A stretch of DNA of 64,000 bases from Phycicoccus sonneratiae (lineage in GTDB: Bacteria; Actinomycetota; Actinomycetes; Actinomycetales; Dermatophilaceae): NCBI RefSeq assembly GCF_016887965.1, contig NZ_JAFDVD010000024.1, forward strand, positions 1-64,000, read 5' to 3'. A program made the translations under genes and the position numbers. The notes beneath the pieces were generated by a model. It had not been told where the DNA came from, did no database searches, and worked only from the letters and a program-made list of their open reading frames with translations. Below, piece by piece: positions 42,671 through 53,091 of the stretch. Position 1 is the stretch's first letter. The number at the start of each line of letters is the position of its first letter.

Positions 42671-43969
42671 GTGACGATGACCGAGCACGGCCGGACGACC
42701 ACCACCGCGGGAGGTGTCGCGGGGCGCATCGAGGCCGCGCTGCGGCCGCTGCTCGGGGGGCCGCTGCCCGTCCGGCTCCGCACCTGGGACGGGTCCGAGG
42801 CCGGGCCCGCGGACGGGATGCTCGTCGAGCTCCGCACCCCGCAGGCCCTGACCCGGCTCCTTTGGCACCCGGGCGAGCTCGGGGCGGCGCAGGCCTACGT
42901 CACCGGCGAGCTCGAGGTGCACGGCGACGTCGGCGACGCGCTCGACCTGGTCCGCGAGACGGTGGCCGCCCGTTCCCTGCCGCCGCTGACGCCCGCCCGG
43001 CTGGCCCGCCTGCTGCCCGACCTCGTGCGCCTCGGCCGCGACACCAGGGCGCTCGCCCGTCCGCCGGCGCCGCCGGCCACGCAGGCCGTCATCAAGGGTC
43101 GGCTGCACTCGCTGGCCCGTGACCGCGCGTCGATCAGTCACCACTACGACCTGTCGAACGAGTTCTACGAGTTCCTCCTCGACCCGCACATGGCCTACTC
43201 GTGCGCGTTCTTCGCCGACGGGCCGGACATGCCGCTGCAGGACGCGCAGGCCGCCAAGCTCGACATGGTGTGCCGCAAGGTCGGGCTCTCCGAGGGCATG
43301 CGCTTCCTCGACGTCGGCTGCGGCTGGGGGTCGTTGTCGCTGTACGCCGCCGAGCACTTCGGGGCGCAGGTCACCGGCGTGACCATCGCCGCCGAGCAGA
43401 AGGCGTTCATCGACGCCCGCATCCGCGAGCGGGGCCTGGAGGACCGCGTCGAGATCCGCCTCCAGGACTACCGCGAGGTCCGCGACGAGCCGTTCGACGC
43501 CGTCGCCTCCCTCGAGATGGGCGAGCACGTCGGCGAGAAGAACTACGACACCTACGCGTCGGTGCTGCACCGTGCCGTGCGCCCGGGCGGGTACGTCCTC
43601 GTTCAGCAGATGTCGCGCTTCGCCGGGCACCACCCGGGCGGCGGTCCGTTCATCGAGCAGTTCATCGCCCCGGACATGACGATGCGGCCCGTCGGCGACA
43701 CCCTGAACTTCCTCCAGGACGCCGGCTTCGAGGTCCGCGGGGTGCACGCGCTGCGCGAGCACTACGTGTGGACCGTCGACGCGTGGGCCCGCACCCTCGA
43801 GGAGAACTGGGACCGCGCCGTCGAGCTCATCGGCGAGGAGGGCGCGCGCGTCTGGCGGCTCTACCTCGTCGGCGGCTCGCAGGCGTTCCGGGACAACCGG
43901 ATGGGCGTCGACCAGCTGCTGCTGCGCCGTCCCGGCGGCCCGGCGGTCGTGTCGGACCCCGCCCGCTGA
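42671..43969 (+). CDS. cyclopropane-fatty-acyl-phospholipid synthase family methyltransferase (second copy)
   Basis: A 432-residue SAM-dependent enzyme: SISHHYDLSNEFYEFLLDPHMAYSCAFF, SAM-binding FLDVGCGWGSLSLYAAEHFG, and a C-terminal VYRLYLVGG-like region (VWRLYLVGGSQAF). It is clearly diverged from the copy at 38211-39467 (different N-terminal domain and QQMS in place of QAIL), so it probably acts on another position or lipid. GTG 42671 is chosen with AGGAG six bases upstream; ATG 42677 is possible. It lies 67 bases behind litR and overlaps the DUF1295 gene by one base. Probably part of the LitR regulon by read-through. Confidence 0.93.
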   Translation: MTMTEHGRTTTTAGGVAGRIEAALRPLLGGPLPVRLRTWDGSEAGPADGMLVELRTPQALTRLLWHPGELGAAQAYVTGELEVHGDVGDALDLVRETVAARSLPPLTPARLARLLPDLVRLGRDTRALARPPAPPATQAVIKGRLHSLARDRASISHHYDLSNEFYEFLLDPHMAYSCAFFADGPDMPLQDAQAAKLDMVCRKVGLSEGMRFLDVGCGWGSLSLYAAEHFGAQVTGVTIAAEQKAFIDARIRERGLEDRVEIRLQDYREVRDEPFDAVASLEMGEHVGEKNYDTYASVLHRAVRPGGYVLVQQMSRFAGHHPGGGPFIEQFIAPDMTMRPVGDTLNFLQDAGFEVRGVHALREHYVWTVDAWARTLEENWDRAVELIGEEGARVWRLYLVGGSQAFRDNRMGVDQLLLRRPGGPAVVSDPAR

Positions 43970-44766
43970 TGGGCTCCTCGTTCGACGGGGGCGTCCTCGT
44001 CGTCGTCCTGCTGGGGTCCCTGGTCACGTCGGCCCTCGCGATGGGCGTCACCGCGGTGGTCGCGAAGCGGCTCGGCCGGGTCGCGGTCGTCGACGTCACC
44101 TGGGGGCTGGTGTTCGTCGCCATCGGCTGGGTGGCGTACGCGCTCGGCCAGCACTCGGTGCGCTCGCTCGTGCTCGCGGTGCTCGTCACGCTCTGGGGCG
44201 GCCGGCTCGCGTGGCACATCCGCGGCCGCGCGCTCGGGCATGGCGAGGACCCGCGCTACGAGAAGCTGCTGTCCTCGCAGCCGCCGGAGAAGCGGTTCCG
44301 GTACGCGCTCGTCCGGGTCTTCGGCACGCAGGGCGTCGCGGCGTGGTTCGTCTCGCTGCCGCTCCAGGTCGCGGCGGCCACCGACTCGGCCCTCGGCTGG
44401 GTCGGCGCGCTCGGGGTGGTCGTCTGGCTCGTCGGGGTCACCTTCGAGTCGGTGGGGGACGCGCAACTCAAGGCGTTCAAGGCCGACCCGTCGAACAAGG
44501 GCAAGGTCATGGACCGGGGGCTCTGGGGCTGGACCCGCCACCCGAACTACTTCGGCGACTCCGCCGTCTGGTGGGGCCTGTTCGTCGTCGCCGCCGAGGC
44601 CTGGCCGGGGGTGCTGACGGTGCTGTCGCCGGTCGTCATGACGTACTTCCTCGCCTTCGCGACCGGAGCGCGACTGCTCGAGTCGGAGATGGCCAAGCGC
44701 CCCGGCTACCCCGAGTACATGGAACGGACGTCGATGTTCTTCCCGCTCCCGCCGAAGAAGCGCTGA
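43969..44766 (+). CDS. DUF1295 membrane protein (steroid 5-alpha-reductase-like fold)
   Basis: A 265-residue protein with six to seven membrane segments; WGLVFVAIGWVAYALGQ near the start and DRGLWGWTRHPNYFGDSAVWWGLFVVA (RHPNYFG is the cofactor and catalytic signature of the 5-alpha-reductase/isoprenylcysteine methyltransferase fold). DUF1295 genes commonly neighbour CFA-type genes and probably reduce or modify unsaturated lipids with NADPH. TGATG junction with the CFA gene means coupled translation. Its end overlaps the convergent DUF2177 gene by 61 bases. Confidence 0.92.
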   Translation: MGSSFDGGVLVVVLLGSLVTSALAMGVTAVVAKRLGRVAVVDVTWGLVFVAIGWVAYALGQHSVRSLVLAVLVTLWGGRLAWHIRGRALGHGEDPRYEKLLSSQPPEKRFRYALVRVFGTQGVAAWFVSLPLQVAAATDSALGWVGALGVVVWLVGVTFESVGDAQLKAFKADPSNKGKVMDRGLWGWTRHPNYFGDSAVWWGLFVVAAEAWPGVLTVLSPVVMTYFLAFATGARLLESEMAKRPGYPEYMERTSMFFPLPPKKR

Positions 44767-45206
44767 CGCGTCGGGTCAGGAGCGGGGCCGCGGCGGAGCA
44801 GCACCCCGAGCACCACGGCCGCCGTCACCGTGCAGAGCACCGTTCCCCACGCGAGGTCGACGAGCACGACGACCAGCGGCACGTCGCGGAACACCGCCAT
44901 CGCCGTGAGGTCGAAGGTCGCGTAGGTGACCAGCCCGAACGCGGCGGCATCCCGGAGCCCACGCGTCCTCGACCGCGCCTCGAGGGCAGGTCGCAGCACG
45001 AAGTGGGTGAACCCCAGCAGGTACACGACGTAGAACGCCACCGCGGCACCGGCATCCGGTGACTCCGCCAGCAGGTGCCCGATCTGCTCGTCGTACAGCG
45101 CGCCCGAGCCGACCGTGAGCCAGAAGGCGTCGAGCGCCCCGAAGACGACGGCGGCGAGGAGCAGCGCGGGGACCAGGCGAGGACGCTCCGCAGGCACGGT
45201 GGTCAT
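44706..45206 (-). CDS. DUF2177 family membrane protein
   Basis: A 166-residue protein with four membrane segments ([96 protein letters not shown]). LDAFWL and YATFDLTA-type motifs place it in DUF2177, a family often found in the same lipid/light-response neighbourhoods as DUF1365 and CFA genes. It converges on the DUF1295 gene with 61 bases of overlap, so the last 20 residues are encoded antisense to the other gene. Confidence 0.85.
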   Translation of the reverse strand: MTTVPAERPRLVPALLLAAVVFGALDAFWLTVGSGALYDEQIGHLLAESPDAGAAVAFYVVYLLGFTHFVLRPALEARSRTRGLRDAAAFGLVTYATFDLTAMAVFRDVPLVVVLVDLAWGTVLCTVTAAVVLGVLLRRGPAPDPTRQRFFGGSGKNIDVRSMYSG

Positions 45207-45232
45207 CCACCGAGCCTAGGTGGGCGCGGCGC

Positions 45233-45412
45233 TCAGGTCTGGTCGTCGATGGTGGCGCCCGGCGCGTTCTTCTGCACCGAGGCGACACCGTTCAGCGCGC
45301 TGGCCTTCGTCTCGTAGGCCTCGCCCACGGCGATCACCTGGCCGTTGCCCGCCTTGAGGCGGAAGCGGAATTTGCCGGCCTTGTCCTTGTAGACCTCGAA
45401 CTTGCCTGCCAT
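45233..45412 (-). CDS. DUF1508 (YegP-like) small protein
   Basis: A 59-residue protein, too short for many gene callers. It starts MAGKFEVYKDKAGKFRFRLK and continues AGNGQVIAVGEAYETKASALNG and VASVQKNAPGATIDDQT. It is a single DUF1508 unit (a beta-beta-alpha YegP-type fold), and the FRFRLKAGNGQVI-x-x-GEAY pattern is diagnostic. A GGGAGCTGG-type ribosome site lies before ATG 45412. The family is small, abundant and of uncertain function; YegP is annotated as a stress-linked protein. Confidence 0.92.
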   Translation of the reverse strand: MAGKFEVYKDKAGKFRFRLKAGNGQVIAVGEAYETKASALNGVASVQKNAPGATIDDQT

Positions 45413-45506
45413 GACCAGCTCCCTTCACCGGGGCCCACGCCCGTGTGGGCCTCCCCACGCTAGCGGCGGCGCGTCGTCCTGCCAACGCCCGTCCTCGGAC
45501 CCGGGC

Positions 45507-48251
<2,745 letters not shown>

Positions 48252-48272
48252 CCCCTGCGCGAGGATGAGGGC

Positions 48273-49487
48273 ATGGCCTACGACGTCGAGCGCATCCGCA
48301 CCCACTTCCCCTCGCTGACGGCCGGGCTCGCCCACTTCGACGGTCCCGGCGGCAGCCAGGTGCCCGACGTCGTGGGGCGGGCGGTCGCCGACACCCTCAC
48401 CGCGTCGATCTCCAACCGCGGCACGGTCACGGCCTCCGAGCGACGGGCCGACGCGGTCGTGTCCCGCTTCCGGCGGACGGCCGCCGACCTCCTCGGCGCC
48501 GACCCGCGGGGGATCGTCATGGGCCGCAGCGCGACCGCGCTCACCTACGACCTGGCCCGGGCGCTCGCCAAGCGGTGGGGTCCGGGTGATGAGGTGGTCG
48601 TCACCCGCCTCGACCACGACTCCAACATCCGGCCGTGGGTGCAGGTCGCCGAGGCGGCCGGCGCCACCGTCCGCTGGGTCGACTTCGACCCCGCGAGCGG
48701 CGAGCTGACCGTCGAGGACGTCGAGGCCGTGCTCTCCGAGCGCACCCGGCTCGTCGCGACGACGGCCGCCAGCAACCTCATCGGCACCCGCCCGCCGACC
48801 CGGCAGATCTCCGAGGCCGTCCACCGGGTCGGCGCCCTGCACTGGGTCGACGGCGTGCACGCCACCGCGCACGCCTCGGTCGACGTCCCGGCGCTCGGTG
48901 CCGACGTCTGGACCTGCTCGCCGTACAAGTTCCTCGGGCCGCACTGCGGGGTGCTGGCCGCCGATCCGGCGTTCCTCGAGACGCTGCACCCCGACAAGCT
49001 CGCCCCCTCGTCCGACGCCGTGCCCGAGCGCTTCGAGCTGGGCACCCTCCCCTACGAGCTGCTCGCCGGCACGAGCGCCGCCGTCGACTTCCTCGCGGCC
49101 CTCGACGACCTCGACACCCCGGTCACCGACGAGAACCGTCGGGACCGGCTGCTCGCCTCGATGCGGGCCCTGGGGGAGCACGAGGAGAAGCTGCTCGCCG
49201 TCCTCGAGCCCGCGTTGCGCGGGATGGCCGGCGTGACGGTGTACTCGAACGCCGAGAGCCGCACTCCCACACTGCTGTTCACGGTCGACGGCGTGGACGG
49301 GCAGGACGTGTACCGCGGCCTCGCCGAGCACGGGGTCAACGCCCCGGCCAGCAGCTTCTACGCCCTCGAGTGCTCACGCCACCTCGGCCTCGGCGACACC
49401 GGCGGCGTGCGCGTGGGGCTGGCCCCGTACACCGACGAGGCCGATGTCGACCGGTTGGTCACCGGCCTCGAGTCCCTGCTGGGCTGA
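48273..49487 (+). CDS. cysteine desulfurase-like PLP protein
   Basis: A 404-residue class V aminotransferase-fold protein. The pyridoxal lysine is in TCSPYKFLGPHCG, PLP contacts in DHDSNIRPWVQ and HWVDGVHATAH, and it lacks the catalytic Cys loop typical of IscS/SufS in an obvious place. It belongs to the cysteine-desulfurase-like group (TIGR01976 type) common in actinobacteria whose true substrate is unsettled. It follows guaB1 by 21 bases on the same strand and converges on a secreted-protein gene, with a strong hairpin between. Confidence 0.9.
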   Translation: MAYDVERIRTHFPSLTAGLAHFDGPGGSQVPDVVGRAVADTLTASISNRGTVTASERRADAVVSRFRRTAADLLGADPRGIVMGRSATALTYDLARALAKRWGPGDEVVVTRLDHDSNIRPWVQVAEAAGATVRWVDFDPASGELTVEDVEAVLSERTRLVATTAASNLIGTRPPTRQISEAVHRVGALHWVDGVHATAHASVDVPALGADVWTCSPYKFLGPHCGVLAADPAFLETLHPDKLAPSSDAVPERFELGTLPYELLAGTSAAVDFLAALDDLDTPVTDENRRDRLLASMRALGEHEEKLLAVLEPALRGMAGVTVYSNAESRTPTLLFTVDGVDGQDVYRGLAEHGVNAPASSFYALECSRHLGLGDTGGVRVGLAPYTDEADVDRLVTGLESLLG

Positions 49488-49488
49488 C

Positions 49489-49522
49489 GGTCCGGCGCCA
49501 CCGCGGACGGCGGCGCCGGACC
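49489..49522. terminator. bidirectional hairpin terminator candidate
   Basis: GGTCCGGCGCC (49489-49499) and GGCGCCGGACC (49512-49522) form a perfect 11-bp stem with a 12-base loop right behind the stop of the plus-strand gene and before the stop of the convergent one. There is no T tract on either side. Confidence 0.55.
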
Positions 49523-49531
49523 CTCGTCACC

Positions 49532-49987
49532 TCAGCCGCTGCAGGTCGGCGCCACGGCGGCGCCGTGGACCCAGGTGTCGCCGAAGCGGTCGCCGCGCCA
49601 CTGCACGTGCGCGGAGGCCCGGATGCGGCTGCCCCGGGACTGCAGCTCCATGCAGCCCCGGCGCAGGCCGAGCCCGGTGTCGGTCACGCCGTGCCAGCCG
49701 TCGGCGTCGACCGCGTTCGACGACAGGACGTCGACCCACCGGACGCCGTCGTAGGCCTGGATGCGCACCTCGTCGACGCGGACGTCGACCTGCACGCCGT
49801 CGCCGGCGGTGTCGGTGATCGTCCCCTCGGCCTGCCAGACCCCGTTGGCGACCGACAGCGAGGCGCACCTCTCGACGGCGGTTCCGTCGCACGCGGAGCC
49901 GACGGCGGACGCCGCGCCGGCCTGGACGGTGAGTGCGGTGGCGGCGAGCGCCGCGACCGTCGTGAGACGTCGGATGGATGTGGACAT
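49532..49987 (-). CDS. small secreted protein, unknown
   Basis: A 151-residue exported protein: signal peptide TSIRRLTTVAALAATALTVQAGAASA (about 30 residues), then a beta-rich mature part of about 120 residues with four cysteines (SACDGTAVERCASLS, RRGCMELQ, VAPTCSG) likely to form two disulfides. No enzymatic motif and no recognised family. The start ATG 49987 follows a G-rich purine run; an upstream in-frame ATG would add MGGPPNHRGGT and is unlikely. Confidence 0.75.
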   Translation of the reverse strand: MSTSIRRLTTVAALAATALTVQAGAASAVGSACDGTAVERCASLSVANGVWQAEGTITDTAGDGVQVDVRVDEVRIQAYDGVRWVDVLSSNAVDADGWHGVTDTGLGLRRGCMELQSRGSRIRASAHVQWRGDRFGDTWVHGAAVAPTCSG

Positions 49988-50101
49988 GGTTCCCCCTCGA
50001 TGGTTCGGGGGACCCCCCATGGTTCCCCCCGCGGGAACGGTAGCGCCGGCCGGGTGCGGCGGCAACGGCTCGCGTCGGCCGGGGTGTGACAGCATCGGAG
50101 G

Positions 50102-51151
50102 ATGGTCGCGCTGCTGCCTCCGCTGGAGGCCCCGGTCGACCCCGTCGACGCCCTGCGCCGCATCGCCTTCCTCCTCGAGCGCACGCGCGCCGGCACCTAC
50201 CGGGTCGAGGCGTTCCGCAACGCGGTGAAGACCCTGCGCACGGTCGACGCCGACGAGCTCGCCGAGCGGGCGGAGGCCGGCACGCTGCAGGAGATCCCCG
50301 GCATCGGGAAGTCGACCTCGGGGGTCATCGCCGAGGCACTCTCGGGCGAGCTGCCCGGGTATCTGGAGTCGTTGCAGGACAAGGTCGGTGGGCCTCTCGT
50401 CGAGGGCGGGGAGGAGCTCTACGCGATGCTGCGCGGCGACTGCCACCTCCACTCGGACTGGAGCGACGGCGGCTCGCCCATCGACGAGATGGTGCTCACC
50501 GGCGTCGAGCTCGGCCACGAGTGGATGGTGCTCACCGACCACAGCCCGCAGCTGCGGGTGGCGAACGGTCTGACCGTCGAGCGGCTCAAGCAGCAGCTGA
50601 AGATCGTCGACGGTGTGAACCGTTCCCTCGCAGGGCACTTCACGCTGCTCAAGGGCATCGAGGTCGACATCCTCGACGACGGCTCGCTCGACCAGACCGA
50701 CGAGATGCTCGGCCGGCTCGACCTCGTCACGGCCTCGGTGCACTCGAAGCTGCGGATGAACGCCGACCCGATGACCCGCCGGATGGTGGCCGCCGTCTCG
50801 AACCCGCGCGTCAACGTGCTCGGGCACTGCACGGGCCGGCTCGTCGAGGGCTCGCGCGGCACGCGACCGCAGTCGGAGTTCGACGCCCGCGCCGTGTTCG
50901 AGGCCTGCGCCGAGCACGGCACCGCCGTCGAGGTGAACAGCCGACCCGAGCGCTGCGACCCGCCGGACGAGCTCGTGACGCTGGCCCTCGACATCGGGTG
51001 CCTGTTCAGCATCGACTCCGACGCCCACGCGCCCGGGCAGCTCGACATGAAGGCGTACGGGTGCGAGCGGGCCGAGCGGCTCGGCATCCCGCCCGAGAGG
51101 ATCGTCACCACGTGGGACGTCGACCGCGTCCGCGAGTGGGCCGCTCCCTGA
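50102..51151 (+). CDS. PHP-domain phosphoesterase with N-terminal helix-hairpin-helix (PolX-like)
   Basis: A 349-residue protein. The N-terminal 90 residues (ALRRIAFLLERTRAGTYRVEAFRNAVKTLRTV, LQEIPGIGKSTSGVIAEAL) are a DNA polymerase beta-type helix-hairpin-helix domain; the rest is a PHP metal-dependent phosphoesterase with DCHLHSDWSDGG, VLTDHSPQL, GIEVDIL, SVHSKL, LGHCTGR and DSDAH as the usual metal ligands. The polymerase palm of true PolX is missing, so it is the exonuclease/phosphatase-like relative common in actinobacteria. Probably involved in DNA repair, but not shown. Single gene. Confidence 0.9.
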   Translation: MVALLPPLEAPVDPVDALRRIAFLLERTRAGTYRVEAFRNAVKTLRTVDADELAERAEAGTLQEIPGIGKSTSGVIAEALSGELPGYLESLQDKVGGPLVEGGEELYAMLRGDCHLHSDWSDGGSPIDEMVLTGVELGHEWMVLTDHSPQLRVANGLTVERLKQQLKIVDGVNRSLAGHFTLLKGIEVDILDDGSLDQTDEMLGRLDLVTASVHSKLRMNADPMTRRMVAAVSNPRVNVLGHCTGRLVEGSRGTRPQSEFDARAVFEACAEHGTAVEVNSRPERCDPPDELVTLALDIGCLFSIDSDAHAPGQLDMKAYGCERAERLGIPPERIVTTWDVDRVREWAAP

Positions 51152-51168
51152 GGACGGCCGCGCACCTC

Positions 51169-51250
51169 GACGTGCAAGAAGTGACACATTCGTCGATTGC
51201 TGCACGTCACGACGTGCAAGAAGTGACACATTCGTCGATTGCTGCACGTC
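51169..51250. repeat. two tandem 40-bp hairpin repeats with core GACACATTCGTC
   Basis: Units 51169-51208 and 51211-51250 are identical, with a period of 42. Each has perfect 8-bp inverted arms GACGTGCA and TGCACGTC (51169-51176 and 51201-51208) and the core GACACATTCGTC at 51183 and 51225. The core and the GATTGCTGCAC segment are shared with the 52-bp-period triplet at 34481-34634. Confidence 0.9.
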
Positions 51251-51303
51251 GGGAGCCGGCGCGCGGCCGGAATACCTGCCCCGCCGCGGGCGCTGGCCCT
51301 GAC

Positions 51304-52149
51304 ATGAGCGTTCCGACGATCACCCTGAACACCGGCCGCACCATCCCCCAGCTCGGCTTCGGCGTCTTCCAGATCGACCCCGCCGACACCGTCGCCGCCG
51401 TCACGACCGCCCTCGAGGTCGGCTACCGGCACATCGACACCGCCGAGATGTACGGCAACGAGCGCGAGGTCGGCGAGGCCATCCGCCGGTCCGGCCTCCC
51501 GCGTGAGGAGGTGTTCGTCACCTCGAAGCTCAACAACGGCTTCCACCGCCCCGAGGACGCCGAGCGCGCCTTCGCCGAGACCCTCGAGAAGCTCGGCCTC
51601 GAGCAGATCGACCTCTTCCTCATCCACTGGCCGCTGCCGACCCTCTACGACGGCGACTACGTGTCGACGTGGCGGACGATGGCCTCGTTCGTCGAGGACG
51701 GCCGCGCCGCGTCCGTCGGCGTCTCGAACTTCCAGCCCGCGCACCTGCAGCGGATCATCGACGAGACCGGTGTCGTGCCGGCCGTCAACCAGGTCGAGGT
51801 GCACCCCTTCCTCACGAACGAGGCGGTCCGCGCGGCCGACGCCGAGCACGGCATCGCCACCGAGGCGTGGTCGCCGATCGCGCAGGGCGGCGTGCTCGAC
51901 GACCCGGTCATCGGCGAGGTCGCGGCCGCGCACGGGGTGACGCCCGCGCAGGCGACGCTCCGCTGGCACATCGAGCGCGGCGACATCGTCTTCCCGAAGT
52001 CGGTCACCGAGTCGCGCATCCGCGAGAACTTCGACCTCTTCGGCTTCTCGCTCACCCCCGAGGAGGTCGAGCGCATCTCGGCCCTCGACCAGGGCGAGGA
52101 GGGCCGCACCGGCCCGAACCCTGACGAGTTCGACTACATCCCGAGCTGA
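51304..52149 (+). CDS. aldo/keto reductase (2,5-diketo-D-gluconate reductase-like)
   Basis: A 281-residue AKR of the DKGR/AKR5 type: the tetrad is visible in GYRHIDTAEMYGNEREVG (Asp, Tyr), VFVTSKLNNG (Lys) and DLFLIHWPLP (His), with the NADP motif FPKSVTESRIRENFDLF. Start ATG 51304; the frame upstream passes through the hairpin repeats and is not coding. It is the second complete AKR in the window but from a different subfamily to the one at 24017. Confidence 0.94.
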   Translation: MSVPTITLNTGRTIPQLGFGVFQIDPADTVAAVTTALEVGYRHIDTAEMYGNEREVGEAIRRSGLPREEVFVTSKLNNGFHRPEDAERAFAETLEKLGLEQIDLFLIHWPLPTLYDGDYVSTWRTMASFVEDGRAASVGVSNFQPAHLQRIIDETGVVPAVNQVEVHPFLTNEAVRAADAEHGIATEAWSPIAQGGVLDDPVIGEVAAAHGVTPAQATLRWHIERGDIVFPKSVTESRIRENFDLFGFSLTPEEVERISALDQGEEGRTGPNPDEFDYIPS

Positions 52150-52162
52150 CCGGGCGACCCCG

Positions 52163-52729
52163 TCAGGCGGTGCGGCGGCCGCGGTCCTCGAGGCTCGCCC
52201 GCACCGCCCGGGGGTCGACCTCCAGGCCGCGCAGCAGCAGGCGCACGGCGTCGTCGTCGTTGCGCAGGACCCCGAGGGCGATGTGCTCGGCCCGGATCTC
52301 GCGCGAGCGCAGGCGGACCGCCTCGCGCAGCGCGAGCTCGAGCACCTTCTTCGCGCCGCGCCCGAAGGCGACCCGGCCGCGGGTGGCGGGACGGCCGGCG
52401 TCCGGGGCGACGTCGTCGAGCGCGCCGGCACCGAACTGCCGCTCGACCGCCTCGCGGATGGCGTCGACGTCGATGCCGAGCGCGCGCAGGGCGGCCGCGT
52501 CGTCCTCGTCGACCGGCTCGGCGGCGCCCGGCGTCCCGGCATCCAGGGCTCGGCGGACCGCCGCTCGGTCGATCCCGTGGGCGGCGAGCACCCCACTGAC
52601 GGCGGTGTCGTCGTCGGTGAGGGCGAGGAGCAGGTGGACGGGGCGGACCTCGTCGACCCCGAGCGACCGGCACTCCTCCTGGGACGCGACGACGACGGCT
52701 CGGGCGTCGGTGGTGAAGCGTTCGAACAC
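52163..52729 (-). CDS. Clp N-terminal domain protein
   Basis: A 188-residue protein containing Clp_N repeats only: MFERFTTDARAVVVASQEECRSLGVDEVRPVHLLLALTDDD, then a linker, then VAFGRGAKKVLELALREAVRLRSREIRAEHIALGVLRNDDDAVRLLLRGLEVD. There is no AAA ATPase part, so it is not a full ClpC; such stand-alone Clp_N proteins may act as substrate adaptors or competitors. It lies three bases behind the small HTH gene and forms one operon with it. Converges on the AKR gene. Confidence 0.9.
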   Translation of the reverse strand: MFERFTTDARAVVVASQEECRSLGVDEVRPVHLLLALTDDDTAVSGVLAAHGIDRAAVRRALDAGTPGAAEPVDEDDAAALRALGIDVDAIREAVERQFGAGALDDVAPDAGRPATRGRVAFGRGAKKVLELALREAVRLRSREIRAEHIALGVLRNDDDAVRLLLRGLEVDPRAVRASLEDRGRRTA

Positions 52730-52732
52730 GGT

Positions 52733-52945
52733 CTACCTCCGGGCGTGCTTGCGGTGGACGGTCTGCTTGGTGACCCCGAGGGCCTCGGCGATCTCCTGCC
52801 ACGACCAGCCGCGGGCCCGCGCGTTGCGGACCTGGAGGGTCTCGAGCTGCTCGAGGAGCCGGCCGAGGGCGGCGACGGCGCGCAGGCCCACGCGGGGGTC
52901 GGTGCTGTCGAGGTCCCCGGCGAGGTCGGAGGCGGTCCTGGTCAT
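52733..52945 (-). CDS. small HTH protein, probable autoregulator
   Basis: A 70-residue protein: MTRTASDLAGDLDSTDPRVGLRAVAALGRLLEQLE followed by an HTH of the sigma-70 region-4 type (RGWSWQEIAEALGVTKQTVHRKH) and nothing after it. Small HTH genes of this kind are typically coupled to a Clp_N gene in actinobacteria. Translation starts at ATG 52945, seven bases behind a TATGCT -10 box, i.e. leaderless; the earlier in-frame ATG 53023 would start inside the neighbouring promoter. Two palindromes cover its promoter, so self-repression is likely. Confidence 0.85.
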   Translation of the reverse strand: MTRTASDLAGDLDSTDPRVGLRAVAALGRLLEQLETLQVRNARARGWSWQEIAEALGVTKQTVHRKHARR

Positions 52946-52993
52946 GATCGTCAGCATATGCTGACGATGCCGGAGCGTCAACACATGCTGACG
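52946..52993 (-). promoter_or_regulatory. double palindromic operator overlapping the HTH/Clp_N promoter
   Basis: CGTCAGCATATGCTGACG (52949-52966) is a perfect 18-bp palindrome (22 bp when extended), and a near copy CGTCAACACATGCTGACG (52976-52993) lies 27 bp away. On the minus strand the -35 TTGACG (52981-52976), 17 bp, and -10 TATGCT (52958-52953) are inside them. Confidence 0.8.
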
Positions 52994-53017
52994 CGCCGCC
53001 CCCTCCCCATCCTGTTC

Positions 53018-53060
53018 ATTCACTCAATGACTTGACACATTGGCTGAATCGCGCCATCCT
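53018..53060 (+). promoter_or_regulatory. promoter and palindromic operator of the membrane-protein/GntR operon
   Basis: -35 TTGACA (53032-53037), 17 bp, -10-like CATCCT (53055-53060). Around the -35 the half-sites ATTCACTCAATG (53018-53029) and CATTGGCTGAAT (53038-53049) are inverted with 10 of 12 matching bases, an operator layout that would block RNA polymerase. The GntR protein encoded second in the operon is the likely ligand. Confidence 0.65.
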
Positions 53061-53091
53061 CCACGCAGCCTCGACCGCGAAGGAGCACCCG

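Noticed and set aside
42503-43762. 419-codon minus-strand frame
   Set aside because: Shadow of the second CFA gene.
53032-53043. Further copy of the GACACATTCGTC repeat
   Set aside because: Only GACACATT matches, within a promoter -35; no arms or core end are present, so chance similarity is likelier.
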